64,000 nucleotides of DNA from Comamonas sp. (GTDB taxonomy: Bacteria; Pseudomonadota; Gammaproteobacteria; Burkholderiales; Burkholderiaceae_C): assembly GCA_031277805.1 (NCBI GenBank), contig JAITLR010000003.1:1-64000 (forward strand), in the 5' to 3' direction. The notes beneath the pieces were generated by a model that did not search any database, was not told the origin of the DNA, and worked only from the letters and a program-made list of their open reading frames with translations. Numbering within the stretch: the first letter of the stretch is position 1; the number at the start of each line of letters is the position of its first letter. A program made the translations under genes and the position numbers. Shown here piece after piece: positions 44,329 through 54,188 of this stretch.

Positions 44329-45633
44329 TTATTGCGCTGGCGAAGGTTTGATTGGCAGTAACCCCGCAGCTCGTAATTTGTCTTTCTTGCTGGGCCTGCG
44401 GCCCTTGATGCCACCGTTGCCGTCCTGCGCAACCGGTGGTGGCGGAACTTCTTCGGTGGGCTCGAAGCCGGGAAACTGTTCCAGCGCGATATCGAGCTGG
44501 TTGCGCTTGCAGATCAACTGCCAGTGCGCGGTATCGGCAGGCATGACGAAAGTGATGGCGGCTCCCGCATGCCCGGCGCGGCCGGTGCGGCCGATTCTGT
44601 GGATGTAATCGGCAGGTGAGCGGGGCAGATCGTAGTTGATGACTGTGGGGAGCTGGGCGATATCGATGCCGCGCGCGGCCAGGTCGGTGGTGATGAGCAA
44701 CTGCCAGCGCTTGGCCTTGAACTGGTCGAGCACATCCTTGCGTGCACCCTGGCTCATATCGCCATGGAAGGTGGTGGCGTAGATACCGGCCTTGTAGAGC
44801 TTGTCGGCCAGCATTTCGGCCGTGTGGCGCTTGGCGACAAAAACCAGGGCACGCTCCCATTCGCTTTGACCTTCGCCATCCTTGACCAGCTGGCGCAACA
44901 GCTGCGTGCGGCGCGTGCTGTCCACGGCAATGGCGCGCTGGCTGATGTTTTCGGGGCTGGCCGAATGCTCGGCTTCGGCATCCGCATCGACCTGCACGCG
45001 CACGGGGTTCTGCAGCAACTGCTGGGCCAGCGTTTCCACGTTCTGCGGGAAGGTGGCCGAAAACAGCAGGGTCTGGCGCTTGGCAGGCAGCAGGGTCAGC
45101 ACGCGGTTCAGCTCTTCGGCAAAGCCCTGGTCCAGCAGGCGGTCGGCTTCGTCCAGCACCAGATGCTGCACATTGCCCAGGCGCACGGCGTTGTGCTCGG
45201 CCAGGTCCAGCAGGCGGCCCGGCGTGGCCACGAGGAAGTCGGCGCTGCCGCGCAGCTGCATCATCTGCGGATTGATGGAGACACCGCCATAGACCACGCG
45301 GTTGCGCGGCTGCTCGCGCAGCTGGCGCGTCAGATCGCTCAGGCTTTCATGCACCTGCAAGGCCAGCTCGCGTGTGGGAACCAGGATCAAGGTGGTCAGC
45401 GGCCGCACAAAGCCGGTATGGCCGTGCTTGCCTGATGCCTGCAGCCAGCGCTGCAGCAGCGGCAGCAGATAGGCCATGGTCTTGCCCGACCCCGTGGGCG
45501 CGCAGGCCCAGAGGTCACGCCCGGCCAGTACGGCGGGAATCGACTGGGACTGGATGGGCGTGGCGTCGTGCAGGCCCAGATCCTGGGCGGCATTCAAAAG
45601 CTCGGCGCACAGGCCTAGTGGGGCAGAAGACAT
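44329..45633 (-). CDS. DEAD-box ATP-dependent RNA helicase (RhlE-like)
   Basis: 434-residue RNA helicase. Q motif LHDATPIQSQSIPA is near 22-35, motif I APTGSGKT, motif II LVLDEADRLLDQGF, motif III SAT, motif VI HRIGRTGRAG. The C-terminal tail PPPPVAQDGNGG and lysine-rich end suit RNA contact. RhlE-type helicases remodel ribosomal and small RNAs. The ATG at 45633 is the best fit to the family N-terminus; an ATG 11 codons earlier is possible. Divergent from the quinone oxidoreductase gene. Confidence 0.9.
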   Translation of the reverse strand: MSSAPLGLCAELLNAAQDLGLHDATPIQSQSIPAVLAGRDLWACAPTGSGKTMAYLLPLLQRWLQASGKHGHTGFVRPLTTLILVPTRELALQVHESLSDLTRQLREQPRNRVVYGGVSINPQMMQLRGSADFLVATPGRLLDLAEHNAVRLGNVQHLVLDEADRLLDQGFAEELNRVLTLLPAKRQTLLFSATFPQNVETLAQQLLQNPVRVQVDADAEAEHSASPENISQRAIAVDSTRRTQLLRQLVKDGEGQSEWERALVFVAKRHTAEMLADKLYKAGIYATTFHGDMSQGARKDVLDQFKAKRWQLLITTDLAARGIDIAQLPTVINYDLPRSPADYIHRIGRTGRAGHAGAAITFVMPADTAHWQLICKRNQLDIALEQFPGFEPTEEVPPPPVAQDGNGGIKGRRPSKKDKLRAAGLLPIKPSPAQ

Positions 45634-45758
45634 AGAAGAATCAATAGCGGTGTGCAGGAGGCGCATTGTGCGGGAATTGCCGCGTCGCAGCGAGGCGCAG
45701 GGACAAGTGCGGCGGCAGGCTACATTCGCAGGATTCCAACCAGCAAGGAGCAATAGCC

Positions 45759-46754
45759 ATGAGTCAGGCCACGCATCAAGCCATTGTCATGACCGAATAC
45801 GGAGGCCCCGAGGTCCTGCAGATCGCCTCGGTCGTTTCGCCGCCATTGGCGGCTGGCCAGGTACTGGTACGCAACACGCGTGTTGGCGTGAATTTTCACG
45901 ATATCTATGTGCGCTCGGGCCTGTACAAGACCCTGGCGCTGCCGGGGACACCGGGCATCGAAGCCGTGGGCGTGGTGGCCGAGGTCGGCGAGGGTGTGAG
46001 CCGCTTCAAGGTGGGCGATCGTGTTTGCTATGTCTCGGCGGCTTATGCGATCTATGCCGCCGAGCGCGTGATTGCTGCCGATGAGCTGATTGCCGTGCCC
46101 GATGATTTGAGCGATGCGCTGGTGGCATCAAGCCTGCTGCGCGGCCTCACAGCCGATGCGCTGCTGCACCGCGTGGCGCAAGTGGGGCAGGGGGCCCGCA
46201 TTCTGGTGCAGGCTGCCGGTGGTGGCATGGGGCAGATTCTGAGCCAGTGGGCCACGCAGCTGGGGGCCATGGTGATTGGCACGGCGGGCAGCGATGCCAC
46301 GGCCAGGAAGGCTGACCAGAGCGGTTGCGTGGAGGTGATTCGCTACCGCGGAGCAGACGCCGAGGATGTGGCGGCGCGCGTCATGGAGATCACCCATGGC
46401 GAAGGTGTGGATGTGGCCTATGACGGCGTGGGCAGGGACAGCTTTGACGGCTCGCTGGCCAGTCTGACATTGGGCGGGCAGCTGGTGATGTATGGGCAGT
46501 CGTCCGGCCCGGTTGCGCCGCTGGAGATTGCGCGCCTGGCAGCGCGCTCGAACAGTGTGAGCCGACCCATGGTCTTTCACTTCGTCAAGAAAGCCAGAGA
46601 GCGTGATGCGATGGCGGCGCGTGTGTTCGAGGCGCTGCGCAAAAAGCATTTTCGTATGGGCGAACCGCTGGAGTTCGCACTGGCCGATGCGGCCGCCGCC
46701 CATCGCGAGCTGGAAGCGCATGGGGCATTGCGGCCGATTCTGCTGGTGCCTTGA
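45759..46754 (+). CDS. NADPH:quinone oxidoreductase (zeta-crystallin type)
   Basis: 331-residue MDR-family reductase without the zinc cysteines. VNFHDIYVRSGLYKTLALPG and GIEAVGVVAEVGEGV are the catalytic-domain landmarks; ILVQAAGGGMGQILSQWATQ (nucleotide fold, AAGGGMG) binds NADPH. It reduces quinones one or two electrons at a time as detoxification. AAGGAG precedes the ATG at 45759. No operon partner. Confidence 0.9.
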   Translation: MSQATHQAIVMTEYGGPEVLQIASVVSPPLAAGQVLVRNTRVGVNFHDIYVRSGLYKTLALPGTPGIEAVGVVAEVGEGVSRFKVGDRVCYVSAAYAIYAAERVIAADELIAVPDDLSDALVASSLLRGLTADALLHRVAQVGQGARILVQAAGGGMGQILSQWATQLGAMVIGTAGSDATARKADQSGCVEVIRYRGADAEDVAARVMEITHGEGVDVAYDGVGRDSFDGSLASLTLGGQLVMYGQSSGPVAPLEIARLAARSNSVSRPMVFHFVKKARERDAMAARVFEALRKKHFRMGEPLEFALADAAAAHRELEAHGALRPILLVP

Positions 46755-46840
46755 AGTCTTCGGTTTCTGTTTTGCTATGAAGATGGAAGCTGTTGGCACT
46801 GTCCAGGATTTGTTTCTATATCAATTAAATATTGAAATCC

Positions 46841-46875
46841 TTGACTGAGAAGCGCTGGCAGCTACTTCTTTTGTG
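46841..46875 (-). repeat. Interspersed repeat, copy D
   Basis: On the minus strand AAGTAGCTGCCAGCGCTTCT, matching the core of copies A and E. It lies between convergent genes. Confidence 0.5.
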
Positions 46876-46912
46876 GTGCATCAGTTGAAAGCGGGTTGCA
46901 GCAAGTACCAAG

Positions 46913-46948
46913 GAAAAAGCCCGCAGGCTTTGCAGTCTGCGGGCTTTT
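46913..46948 (-). terminator. Terminator of gltA
   Basis: AAAGCCCGCAG / CTGCGGGCTTT stem with a long A-run on the plus side, i.e. a T-run on the minus strand, just after gltA. Confidence 0.85.
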
Positions 46949-46988
46949 GCATTCAGCAGGCCCGCTGCTGCGGGCCTGAGTCTGCCAA

Positions 46989-48299
46989 TCAACGCTGAGC
47001 GATAGGCTTGACGTCGCGTGCCACCGAGCCGGTGTACAGCTGGCGGGGACGGCCGATCTTGTACTCGGGGTCGGCCATCTGTTCGTTGAGCTGGGCGATC
47101 CAGCCCACGGTACGTGCCAGGGCGAAGATGCCGGTGAACAGGTTCACGGGGATGCCGATGGCGCGCTGCACGATGCCGGAGTAGAAGTCCACGTTGGGGT
47201 AGAGCTTGCGCTGGACGAAGTAGTCGTCTTCCAGTGCAATCTTTTCCAGCTTCTTGGCCAGGGCGAACAGGGGATCGTTTTCCAGACCCAGTTCGGCCAG
47301 GATCTCGTTGCAGGTTTCCTGCATCAGCTTGGCGCGGGGGTCGTAGTTTTTGTAGACGCGGTGGCCAAAGCCCATCAGCTTCACGCCGCTGGTCTTGTCC
47401 TTGACCTGTTCCATGAACTCGCCAACCTTGGCGATGCCGCCGTTGGCCTGGATGCCTTCCAGCATGTTCAGGCAGGCTTCGTTGGCGCCACCGTGGGCAG
47501 GGCCCCACAGGCAGGCCACGCCTGCGGAGATGGCGGCGAAGGGGTTGGTGCCCGACGAGCCGCACAGACGCACGGTGGAGGTGGAGGCGTTTTGCTCGTG
47601 GTCGGCGTGCAGGATGAAGATGCGGTCCAGAGCGCGTTCAACCACGGGGTTGACTTGGTACTCTTCGCAAGGGTTGCCGAACATCATGCGCATGAAGTTG
47701 CCCGCGTACGACAGGTCGTTCTTGGGGTACATGTAGGGCTGGCCCATACCGTACTTGTATGCCATGGCAACCAGAGTAGGCATCTTGGCGATCAGACGGA
47801 TCGCGGCGATGTTGCGGTGCTCTGGGTTGGTGATGTCGGTGCTGTCGTGATAGAAGGCCGACATGCCGCCTACCAGACCGGTCAGAACGGCCATGGGGTG
47901 AGCATCGCGGCGGAAACCACGCAGGAAGAACTGCATCTGCTCGTTGACCATGGTGTGCTTGGTCACGGTGTCTTCGAACTCGGCCTTCTGGGCTTCGTTG
48001 GGCAGCTCACCGTACAGCAGCAGGTAACAGGTTTCCAGGAAGTTGCAGTTCTTGGCCAGCTGTTCGATGGGGTAGCCGCGGTACAGCAGTTCGCCCTTGT
48101 CGCCATCGATGTAGGTGATGGCGGATTGGCAGGCAGCGGTAGAGAGGAAGCCTGGGTCGTACGTGAACATGCCCGTCTGGGCGTAGAGCTTGCGGATGTC
48201 GATCACATCCGGGCCGATATTGCCCTGGTACACGGGCATCTCCACACTGGGAGCGCCGTTGCTGAAAGACAGCGTTGCTTTGTTGTCAGCGAGTTTCAT
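46989..48299 (-). CDS. gltA: Citrate synthase
   Basis: 436-residue hexameric-type citrate synthase that condenses acetyl-CoA and oxaloacetate. Catalytic histidines lie in [12 protein letters not shown] and in [15 protein letters not shown], and the aspartate in the C-terminal [13 protein letters not shown] region. Length suits the Gram-negative type sensitive to NADH. I use the ATG at 48299, with AAGGAAG upstream, over a TTG two codons earlier. It follows sdhE with 30 bases between and closes the sdh operon. Confidence 0.96.
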   Translation of the reverse strand: MKLADNKATLSFSNGAPSVEMPVYQGNIGPDVIDIRKLYAQTGMFTYDPGFLSTAACQSAITYIDGDKGELLYRGYPIEQLAKNCNFLETCYLLLYGELPNEAQKAEFEDTVTKHTMVNEQMQFFLRGFRRDAHPMAVLTGLVGGMSAFYHDSTDITNPEHRNIAAIRLIAKMPTLVAMAYKYGMGQPYMYPKNDLSYAGNFMRMMFGNPCEEYQVNPVVERALDRIFILHADHEQNASTSTVRLCGSSGTNPFAAISAGVACLWGPAHGGANEACLNMLEGIQANGGIAKVGEFMEQVKDKTSGVKLMGFGHRVYKNYDPRAKLMQETCNEILAELGLENDPLFALAKKLEKIALEDDYFVQRKLYPNVDFYSGIVQRAIGIPVNLFTGIFALARTVGWIAQLNEQMADPEYKIGRPRQLYTGSVARDVKPIAQR

Positions 48300-48329
48300 T
48301 TCCAAACTTCCTTCTCTAGTTTGCCTAGC

Positions 48330-48617
48330 CTACTGGGGACAGTTACCGGGCTGGCGCTTGCGCACCATCTCCAGCACTTCCCTGACTTCTTGGGTATCGA
48401 GTTGTCCTTCTGGTTCCTTGCGACGCAAGAAAAGATCCATCAGGTCGTTGTCTGCCAGATCCATCAAGGCAGACAGGCCAGTCGCGTGTCTCCGCGTGAG
48501 CTGGCTTCCGTAGGTGGCGAAGAACTGCTCGATGAACAGATCGTTCTCAACCAGGCCACGGCGGCTGCGCCACCTCAGCAGGTCGCGCTCACGTTCTTCG
48601 AGCAGAGTATTCGTCAT
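48330..48617 (-). CDS. sdhE: Succinate dehydrogenase assembly factor (FAD assembly)
   Basis: 95-residue soluble protein needed for covalent attachment of FAD to SdhA. RRGLVENDLFIEQFF contains the RGxxE motif characteristic of SdhE/YgfY, and the small all-helical length is right. The ATG at 48617 is the first after the sdhB stop; an ATG two codons earlier overlaps that stop as TGATG and is equally possible. Co-transcribed with sdhB and gltA. Confidence 0.92.
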   Translation of the reverse strand: MTNTLLEERERDLLRWRSRRGLVENDLFIEQFFATYGSQLTRRHATGLSALMDLADNDLMDLFLRRKEPEGQLDTQEVREVLEMVRKRQPGNCPQ

Positions 48618-48622
48618 CAGCA

Positions 48623-49327
48623 TCAGACGGTTCGACGAACCATCAGCTCCTTGATCTTGCCAATGGCTGCAGTAGGGTTCAGGTGCTTGGGGCACACGTC
48701 CACGCAGTTCATGATGGTGTGGCAGCGGAAGAGGCGGTACGGATCTTCCAGATTGTCAAGGCGCTCGCCCGTGGCTGTGTCGCGGCTGTCCGCGATGAAG
48801 CGGTAAGCCTGCAGCAGACCGGCCGGGCCCACGAACTTGTCGGGGTTCCACCAGAACGAGGGGCAACTGGTGGAGCAGCTGGCGCACAGAATGCACTCGT
48901 ACAGGCCGTTAAGCTCTTCACGCTCTTCGGGCGACTGCAGGCGTTCCTTGCTGGGGGCAGCATAGATATCGCTTTGCAGGTAGGGCTTGATCGAGTGGTA
49001 CTGCTTGAAGAACTGCGTCATGTCCACGATCAGGTCGCGGATCACGGGCAGGCCGGGCAGTGGCTTGAGAACGATGTCGCCCTTGAGGGTGTTCATGTTC
49101 GTCAGGCAGGCCAGGCCGTTCTTGCCGTTGATGTTCATGGCGTCGGAGCCGCAGACACCTTCGCGGCAGGAGCGACGGAAGGCGATGGAGGGGTCCATGG
49201 CCTTGAGCTTGACCAGGGCGTCCAGCAGCATGCGCTCGTGACCGTCCAGTTCCACCTGCACTGTCTGCATGTAGGGCTTGGAGTCTTTGTCCGGATCGTA
49301 GCGGTAGATTTTGAATGTGCGCTTCAT
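48623..49327 (-). CDS. sdhB: Succinate dehydrogenase iron-sulfur subunit
   Basis: 234-residue electron-transfer subunit. [2Fe-2S] ligands in CREGVCGSDAMNINGKNGLAC (read as C-x4-C-x2 type with a final Cys), [4Fe-4S] ligands in CILCASCSTSC, and the [3Fe-4S] ligands in CHTIMNCVDVCP are all present. It passes electrons from FAD in SdhA to quinone in the membrane. Starts 27 bases after sdhA and meets sdhE. Confidence 0.97.
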   Translation of the reverse strand: MKRTFKIYRYDPDKDSKPYMQTVQVELDGHERMLLDALVKLKAMDPSIAFRRSCREGVCGSDAMNINGKNGLACLTNMNTLKGDIVLKPLPGLPVIRDLIVDMTQFFKQYHSIKPYLQSDIYAAPSKERLQSPEEREELNGLYECILCASCSTSCPSFWWNPDKFVGPAGLLQAYRFIADSRDTATGERLDNLEDPYRLFRCHTIMNCVDVCPKHLNPTAAIGKIKELMVRRTV

Positions 49328-49354
49328 TTTGATCTTCTCTCGTGGGCTGCTGGA

Positions 49355-51160
49355 TTAGAACGTACGGACCTTGGGGGGGATGCTGTCCACCGTCAGAGGC
49401 TTCATGTTCACGGGCTTGTAGGTCAAGCTGTTGGTGGCGCTATGCCACAGTGTGTGCTTGAGCCATTCCTTGTCGTTGCGGCCCAGCGGGAATTCGGCGT
49501 GGTCGGCAGGGTGCTCGTAGTCGTACACGGTGTGTGCGCCACGGCACTCGTGACGGGCGGCAGCCGAAGTCATGGTGGCCTGAGCGACTTCGATCAGGTT
49601 GTCCACTTCCAGCGCTTCCATGCGAGCAGTGTTCCAGACCTTGGACTTGTCCTTCAGGGTCACGGAGCCGACCTTTTCGCGCAGAGCGTTGATCTTGACC
49701 ACGCCTTCGTCCATACCCTTTTGTGTACGGAACACACCGGCGTGCTGCTGCATGCTGGCACGGATGTCGTTGGCCAGGTCCTGGGCGTAGATGCCTTCCT
49801 TGGAATTGTCCAGCTGGTTGAGGCGTTCCAGAGTGCGGTCTGCTGCATCGGCAGGCAGGTCCTGGAACTCACCGTAGCCGCCCACGAACTGGACAATGTG
49901 CTTGCCAGCCGACTTGCCGAAGACCAGCAGGTCCAGCAGCGAGTTGGTGCCCAGGCGGTTGGCGCCGTGCACGGACACCGCAGCGCATTCGCCCACGGCA
50001 TACAAGCCGTTGACCACGTTGTTCTTCTCGCCATCCCAGGTCACGACCTGACCGTTGATGTTGGTGGGGATACCGCCCATCTGATAGTGGATGGTGGGAA
50101 CCACGGGGATCGGTTCCTTGGTGATGTCCACGTTGGCGAAGTTGTGGCCGATTTCTTCCACGGAAGGCAGGCGCTTGCGGATGGTTTCGGCACCCAGGTG
50201 GTCCAGCTTCATCAGGATGTAGTCCTTGTTGGGACCGCAGCCGCGACCTTCCTTGATTTCCTGGTCCATGGAGCGCGACACGAAGTCGCGAGGAGCCAGA
50301 TCCTTCAGTGTGGGGGCATAACGCTCCATGAAGCGCTCGCCTTCGCTGTTCAGCAAAATCGCGCCTTCACCGCGGCAGCCTTCGGTCAGCAGCACGCCTG
50401 CGCCAGCCACGCCGGTGGGGTGGAACTGCCAGAACTCCAGGTCTTGCAGAGGGATGCCAGCGCGTGCTGCCATGCCCAGGCCGTCACCGGTGTTGATGAA
50501 AGCATTGGTGGAAGCCTGGAAGATGCGGCCGGCACCGCCAGTCGCCAGCAGCACGGCCTTGGCGTGCAGCTCGTACAGGTCGCCGGTTTCCAATTCGATG
50601 GCCGTGACGCCGACCACATCGCCCTTGCTGTTGCGGATCAGGTCCAGCGCCATCCACTCCACGAAGAAGTTGGTCTTGGCCTTGACGTTCTGCTGGTACA
50701 GCGTGTGCAGCATGGCGTGGCCGGTACGGTCGGCCGCAGCGCAGGCGCGCTGCACGGGCTTTTCACCGTAGTTGGCGGTGTGGCCACCGAAGGGACGCTG
50801 ATAGATGGTGCCGTCGGCATTGCGGTCAAACGGCATGCCGAAGTGTTCCAGCTCCACCACCACTTTGGGGGCTTCGCGGCACATGAATTCCACGGCATCC
50901 TGGTCGGACAGCCAGTCGCCGCCCTTGATGGTGTCGTAGAAGTGGTAGTGCCAGTTGTCTTCCGACATATTGCCCAGCGAAGCGGACACGCCACCTTGGG
51001 CGGCCACGGTGTGCGAGCGGGTGGGGAAAACCTTGGACAGCGAGGCGACCGACAGACCGGCACGCGACAGTTCCAGCGCAGCGCGCAGGCCGGAGCCGCC
51101 GGCACCGACGATCACGACGTCAAACTTGCGCTTGGTGATATTTGCTTTGGAGTAGCTCAT
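49355..51160 (-). CDS. sdhA: Succinate dehydrogenase flavoprotein subunit
   Basis: 601-residue flavoprotein that oxidises succinate. The FAD fold is VVIVGAGGSGLRAALEL (about 15-31), followed by RSHTVAAQGGVSASLGN with the histidine that binds FAD covalently, and GCRGEGAILLNSEGERFMER with the substrate loop. The C-terminal ECRGAHTVYDYEHPADHAEF is typical. Length is standard. It is followed by sdhB in the same operon. Confidence 0.97.
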   Translation of the reverse strand: MSYSKANITKRKFDVVIVGAGGSGLRAALELSRAGLSVASLSKVFPTRSHTVAAQGGVSASLGNMSEDNWHYHFYDTIKGGDWLSDQDAVEFMCREAPKVVVELEHFGMPFDRNADGTIYQRPFGGHTANYGEKPVQRACAAADRTGHAMLHTLYQQNVKAKTNFFVEWMALDLIRNSKGDVVGVTAIELETGDLYELHAKAVLLATGGAGRIFQASTNAFINTGDGLGMAARAGIPLQDLEFWQFHPTGVAGAGVLLTEGCRGEGAILLNSEGERFMERYAPTLKDLAPRDFVSRSMDQEIKEGRGCGPNKDYILMKLDHLGAETIRKRLPSVEEIGHNFANVDITKEPIPVVPTIHYQMGGIPTNINGQVVTWDGEKNNVVNGLYAVGECAAVSVHGANRLGTNSLLDLLVFGKSAGKHIVQFVGGYGEFQDLPADAADRTLERLNQLDNSKEGIYAQDLANDIRASMQQHAGVFRTQKGMDEGVVKINALREKVGSVTLKDKSKVWNTARMEALEVDNLIEVAQATMTSAAARHECRGAHTVYDYEHPADHAEFPLGRNDKEWLKHTLWHSATNSLTYKPVNMKPLTVDSIPPKVRTF

Positions 51161-51193
51161 TCTTAACCTTCAATCGTGGAGACTGTGTCTCGA

Positions 51194-51559
51194 TCAGAGA
51201 CGCCACAGAACCTGGATGCCCCAGCCGATGCAACCGACCAGCCAGGCAATGGTGATGACTTGCAGCGACAGACGCAGGCCCACGGGCTTGACATAGTCCA
51301 TCCAGATGTCACGCACGCCGATCCAGGCATGCCAGCCCAGAGCCACGAACAGGGCCAGGGTCAGAAATTTCATCCATTGGGGGGCGAAGATGCTGGCCCA
51401 CTGCTCGTAGCCCACGGGGCCGCCGACTGTCAGAAAGCGCACCAGCAGCACAACGGTATACAGAGCCATCAGGACGGCTGTGGAGCGTTGGGCCAGAAAG
51501 TCGCGAGTGCCATAGTGCGCGCCGACAACGGAGCGCTTGGAGCCGTAATTCACGGACAT
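51194..51559 (-). CDS. sdhD: Succinate dehydrogenase membrane anchor subunit
   Basis: 121-residue membrane anchor with three helices. It opens SVNYGSKRSVVGAHYGTRDF, and WHAWIGVRDIWMDYVKPVGLR holds the haem histidine region. It forms the quinone site with SdhC. Located between sdhC and sdhA. Confidence 0.93.
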   Translation of the reverse strand: MSVNYGSKRSVVGAHYGTRDFLAQRSTAVLMALYTVVLLVRFLTVGGPVGYEQWASIFAPQWMKFLTLALFVALGWHAWIGVRDIWMDYVKPVGLRLSLQVITIAWLVGCIGWGIQVLWRL

Positions 51560-51600
51560 GGTTGTTTCCTTATCGTGAGGTGTTGTTGACCGGGCGCTGA

Positions 51601-52026
51601 TCAGTACAGGCCAAACAGCTTGGCGCCAAGCACCACAGTCAGGGCAACGCTGATGAACAGCACGGTGGCAGCAGTGGACTTGCCGGTCTGCTTGTTCACG
51701 GCGTGGTGGTTCACATCCATGATCAGGTGGCGAACACCTGCGCAGAAATGGTGCAGGTAAGCCCAGATCAGCGCCAGGCAGACGAGCTTGGCAAACCAGC
51801 CGAACGAACCCGCAAACACCGACGTAAAGGAGTCAAACGAAATTTCCGACGAGATCGATTTGTCGAACATCCAGATGATGAACGGCAGCAGCAGCGCCAT
51901 CAGCAGGCCGCTGACACGGTGCAGGATGGACACGATGCCTGCCAGGGGCAGACGATAGGTCGGAAGGTCCGAGAAGAAGTTGATATTGCGGAACTCTGGC
52001 CGCTGTTTGGCTTTTTGCTCTGTCAT
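51601..52026 (-). CDS. sdhC: Succinate dehydrogenase cytochrome b556 subunit
   Basis: 141-residue membrane subunit with three helices. SILHRVSGLLMALLLPF contains the conserved Ser and Arg near the quinone, and LIWAYLHHFCAGVRHLIMD holds the haem ligand histidine. First gene of the sdhCDAB-sdhE-gltA run on the minus strand. The ATG at 52026 follows GAAAGTACC; an earlier ATG is 19 codons upstream without family similarity. Confidence 0.94.
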   Translation of the reverse strand: MTEQKAKQRPEFRNINFFSDLPTYRLPLAGIVSILHRVSGLLMALLLPFIIWMFDKSISSEISFDSFTSVFAGSFGWFAKLVCLALIWAYLHHFCAGVRHLIMDVNHHAVNKQTGKSTAATVLFISVALTVVLGAKLFGLY

Positions 52027-52172
52027 GGCAGGGTACTTTCGTGGATGTAACTGCGTTGTAATCGCTAGTGCGAAGCGACACAAAATTCTATTGCAATGCA
52101 GCAGAACCCGTTAGCCGAATTTGCATAGCAGATGATTGGGATATGACGCAATCAGCGCTTTTTCGGAGGGAT

Positions 52173-52964
52173 TCAGTTCAAATCATTGCGGTAATGGTGG
52201 GTGTCGGTGCGGTACAGACCGCGGCGTAACTCCATGGGAACATCGTTGTAGGTGAAAGCTGTGCGCTCCACGCTGAGCAGCGGCGTGGTGCTGGGAATTT
52301 TCAGCATCTGAGCCTGCTCCGCGTCGGGAAGCACGGCGCGAATCTTTTCGTCGGCCCGCACCATGCGCACCCCGTAGTCGAGCTCGAACATGGCATAAGT
52401 GGGACCTTGGTAACTGGACATCTGTTCCGCAGTCAGGCCTTTGAAGGCGTTGCCGGGCAGCCAGATGTCTTCCAGAATAGTGGGGATTCCTGCAAAAGAG
52501 AGGGTACGGCGCACATGCATGACGGCATCACCCGTGCGTAAAGCCAGGGCGCGCGCAACTTCGGCGGGCGCGCGCAGGCGGCGGCATTCGAGAATATGGC
52601 GCTCGGCGCGGCCTTCGCGCTGCAAGTCGCCGGCATCGGGGTGTAACTTCAGGAAACGGTATTGAACCTGCTGGGCTGCGTGAGTGGCTACGAACGTGCC
52701 CTTGCCCTGGCGGCGCATCACGAGATTTTCCGCGGCCAGTTCGTCGATCGCCTTGCGAACCGTGCCCTGGCTGACCTTGAAGCGGGCCGCCAGCTCCATT
52801 TCACTGGGAATCAGCTCTCCGGGGCGCCACTCGCCAGCTTCCAGGCTTTGCAGGATCAGCCCCTTGATCTGCTGATACAGGGGGCTGAAGGCCGGAGTGG
52901 AGACGCCAGCACCACCAGTATTGTTGGTATGGGTATCTGGAGCTGTGTTGTGAGGCGTTGGCAT
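52173..52964 (-). CDS. GntR-family (HutC-type) regulator of the TCA-cycle cluster
   Basis: 263-residue regulator with an N-terminal winged helix (ELIPSEMELAARFKVSQGTV, about 53-72, then a KAIDELAAENLVMRRQGKGTF wing) and a UTRA effector domain in the second half. It lies between the sdh operon and mdh, divergent from mdh and close to the palindrome TCTTATATAAGA, which may be its operator. The ligand is probably a small organic acid, by context only. Confidence 0.85.
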   Translation of the reverse strand: MPTPHNTAPDTHTNNTGGAGVSTPAFSPLYQQIKGLILQSLEAGEWRPGELIPSEMELAARFKVSQGTVRKAIDELAAENLVMRRQGKGTFVATHAAQQVQYRFLKLHPDAGDLQREGRAERHILECRRLRAPAEVARALALRTGDAVMHVRRTLSFAGIPTILEDIWLPGNAFKGLTAEQMSSYQGPTYAMFELDYGVRMVRADEKIRAVLPDAEQAQMLKIPSTTPLLSVERTAFTYNDVPMELRRGLYRTDTHHYRNDLN

Positions 52965-53045
52965 AGTTTTGTTTGAGCGATTCGTCTCCGCGATGCAATG
53001 CGTAAAACAGGCTGCTTCGGTGTGTGCAGCCCAGTGTGGATCATA

Positions 53046-53057
53046 TCTTATATAAGA
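53046..53057 (+). promoter_or_regulatory. Palindromic operator between the GntR gene and mdh
   Basis: TCTTATATAAGA is a perfect 12-bp palindrome, 82 bp before the GntR start and 135 bp before mdh. A further AAGACA half-site follows. Fits a GntR-type operator serving both directions. Confidence 0.5.
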
Positions 53058-53192
53058 CATAAGACAAATTGACCGGGCTTTGATTTCAGCAGTACACTTG
53101 CCGCATGTTTGCGGAGCTTGGGTAACTGGTGATTACGCTGGCGCAACCTGGCACCCCTGACATCCACTTTTTTCCAATATTGGAGTTTCACC

Positions 53193-54179
53193 ATGAGCAA
53201 GAAGCCCGTCCGTGTCGCCGTTACCGGCGCAGCTGGCCAAATCGGTTACGCCCTGTTGTTTCGCATCGCCTCGGGCGAAATGCTGGGTAAGGATCAACCC
53301 GTTATTCTGCAACTGCTCGAGATTCCCGACGAGAAGGCCCAGAACGCGCTGAAGGGCGTGATCATGGAGCTGGAAGACTGCGCCTTCCCTCTGCTGGCCG
53401 GCATCGAAGCCCACGCAGACCCCATGACTGCCTTCAAGGATACCGATTACGCTCTGCTGGTGGGTGCCCGTCCTCGTGGCCCTGGCATGGAACGTGCCGA
53501 CCTGCTGGCTGCCAACGCCCAGATCTTCACCGCTCAGGGCAAGGCTCTGAATGCCGTGGCTTCGCGCAATGTCAAGGTTCTGGTAGTGGGCAACCCCGCC
53601 AACACCAACGCTTACATCGCCATGAAGTCGGCTCCCGATCTGCCAGCCAAGAACTTCACGGCCATGCTGCGTCTGGACCACAACCGTGCTGCCTCCCAGC
53701 TGGCCGCCAAGGCCAACTTCGCGGTGGGCGACATCAAGCACCTGACCGTTTGGGGCAACCACTCTCCCACCATGTACGCTGACTACCGTTTTGCGACCGT
53801 GGACGGCAAGTCGGTCAAGGAAATGATCAACGACCAGGTGTGGAACAAGGATGTGTTCCTGCCCACCGTGGGCAAGCGCGGCGCTGCCATCATTGCTGCT
53901 CGTGGCCTGTCGTCTGCTGCTTCGGCTGCCAACGCCGCCATCGATCACATGCGTGACTGGGCCCTGGGCTCCAACGGCGAATGGGTCACCATGGGCGTGC
54001 CTTCCAACGGCGAGTACGGCATTCCTGCCGGCATCGTGTTCGGCTTCCCCGTCACTACTGCCAACGGCGAATACAAGATCGTCGAAGGTCTGGAAATCGA
54101 TGCCTTCTCGCAAGAATGCATCAACAAGACTCTGGCTGAGCTGCAAGGCGAGCAAGACGGCGTCAAGCACCTGCTGTAA
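53193..54179 (+). CDS. mdh: Malate dehydrogenase
   Basis: 328-residue NAD-dependent malate dehydrogenase of the cytosolic (lactate/malate group 2) type. [19 protein letters not shown] binds NAD (about 10-28), [13 protein letters not shown] holds catalytic Arg and Asp, and the catalytic histidine is in [18 protein letters not shown] precedes the ATG. First gene of mdh-tam-citE-like. Confidence 0.97.
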   Translation: MSKKPVRVAVTGAAGQIGYALLFRIASGEMLGKDQPVILQLLEIPDEKAQNALKGVIMELEDCAFPLLAGIEAHADPMTAFKDTDYALLVGARPRGPGMERADLLAANAQIFTAQGKALNAVASRNVKVLVVGNPANTNAYIAMKSAPDLPAKNFTAMLRLDHNRAASQLAAKANFAVGDIKHLTVWGNHSPTMYADYRFATVDGKSVKEMINDQVWNKDVFLPTVGKRGAAIIAARGLSSAASAANAAIDHMRDWALGSNGEWVTMGVPSNGEYGIPAGIVFGFPVTTANGEYKIVEGLEIDAFSQECINKTLAELQGEQDGVKHLL

Positions 54180-54188
54180 GTAGCGCCC

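Noticed and set aside
48683-51166. 827-codon plus-strand frame opposite sdhB/sdhA
   Set aside because: Mirror frame of two certain genes; Val/His/Gln-rich peptide of the type expected from antisense codons.
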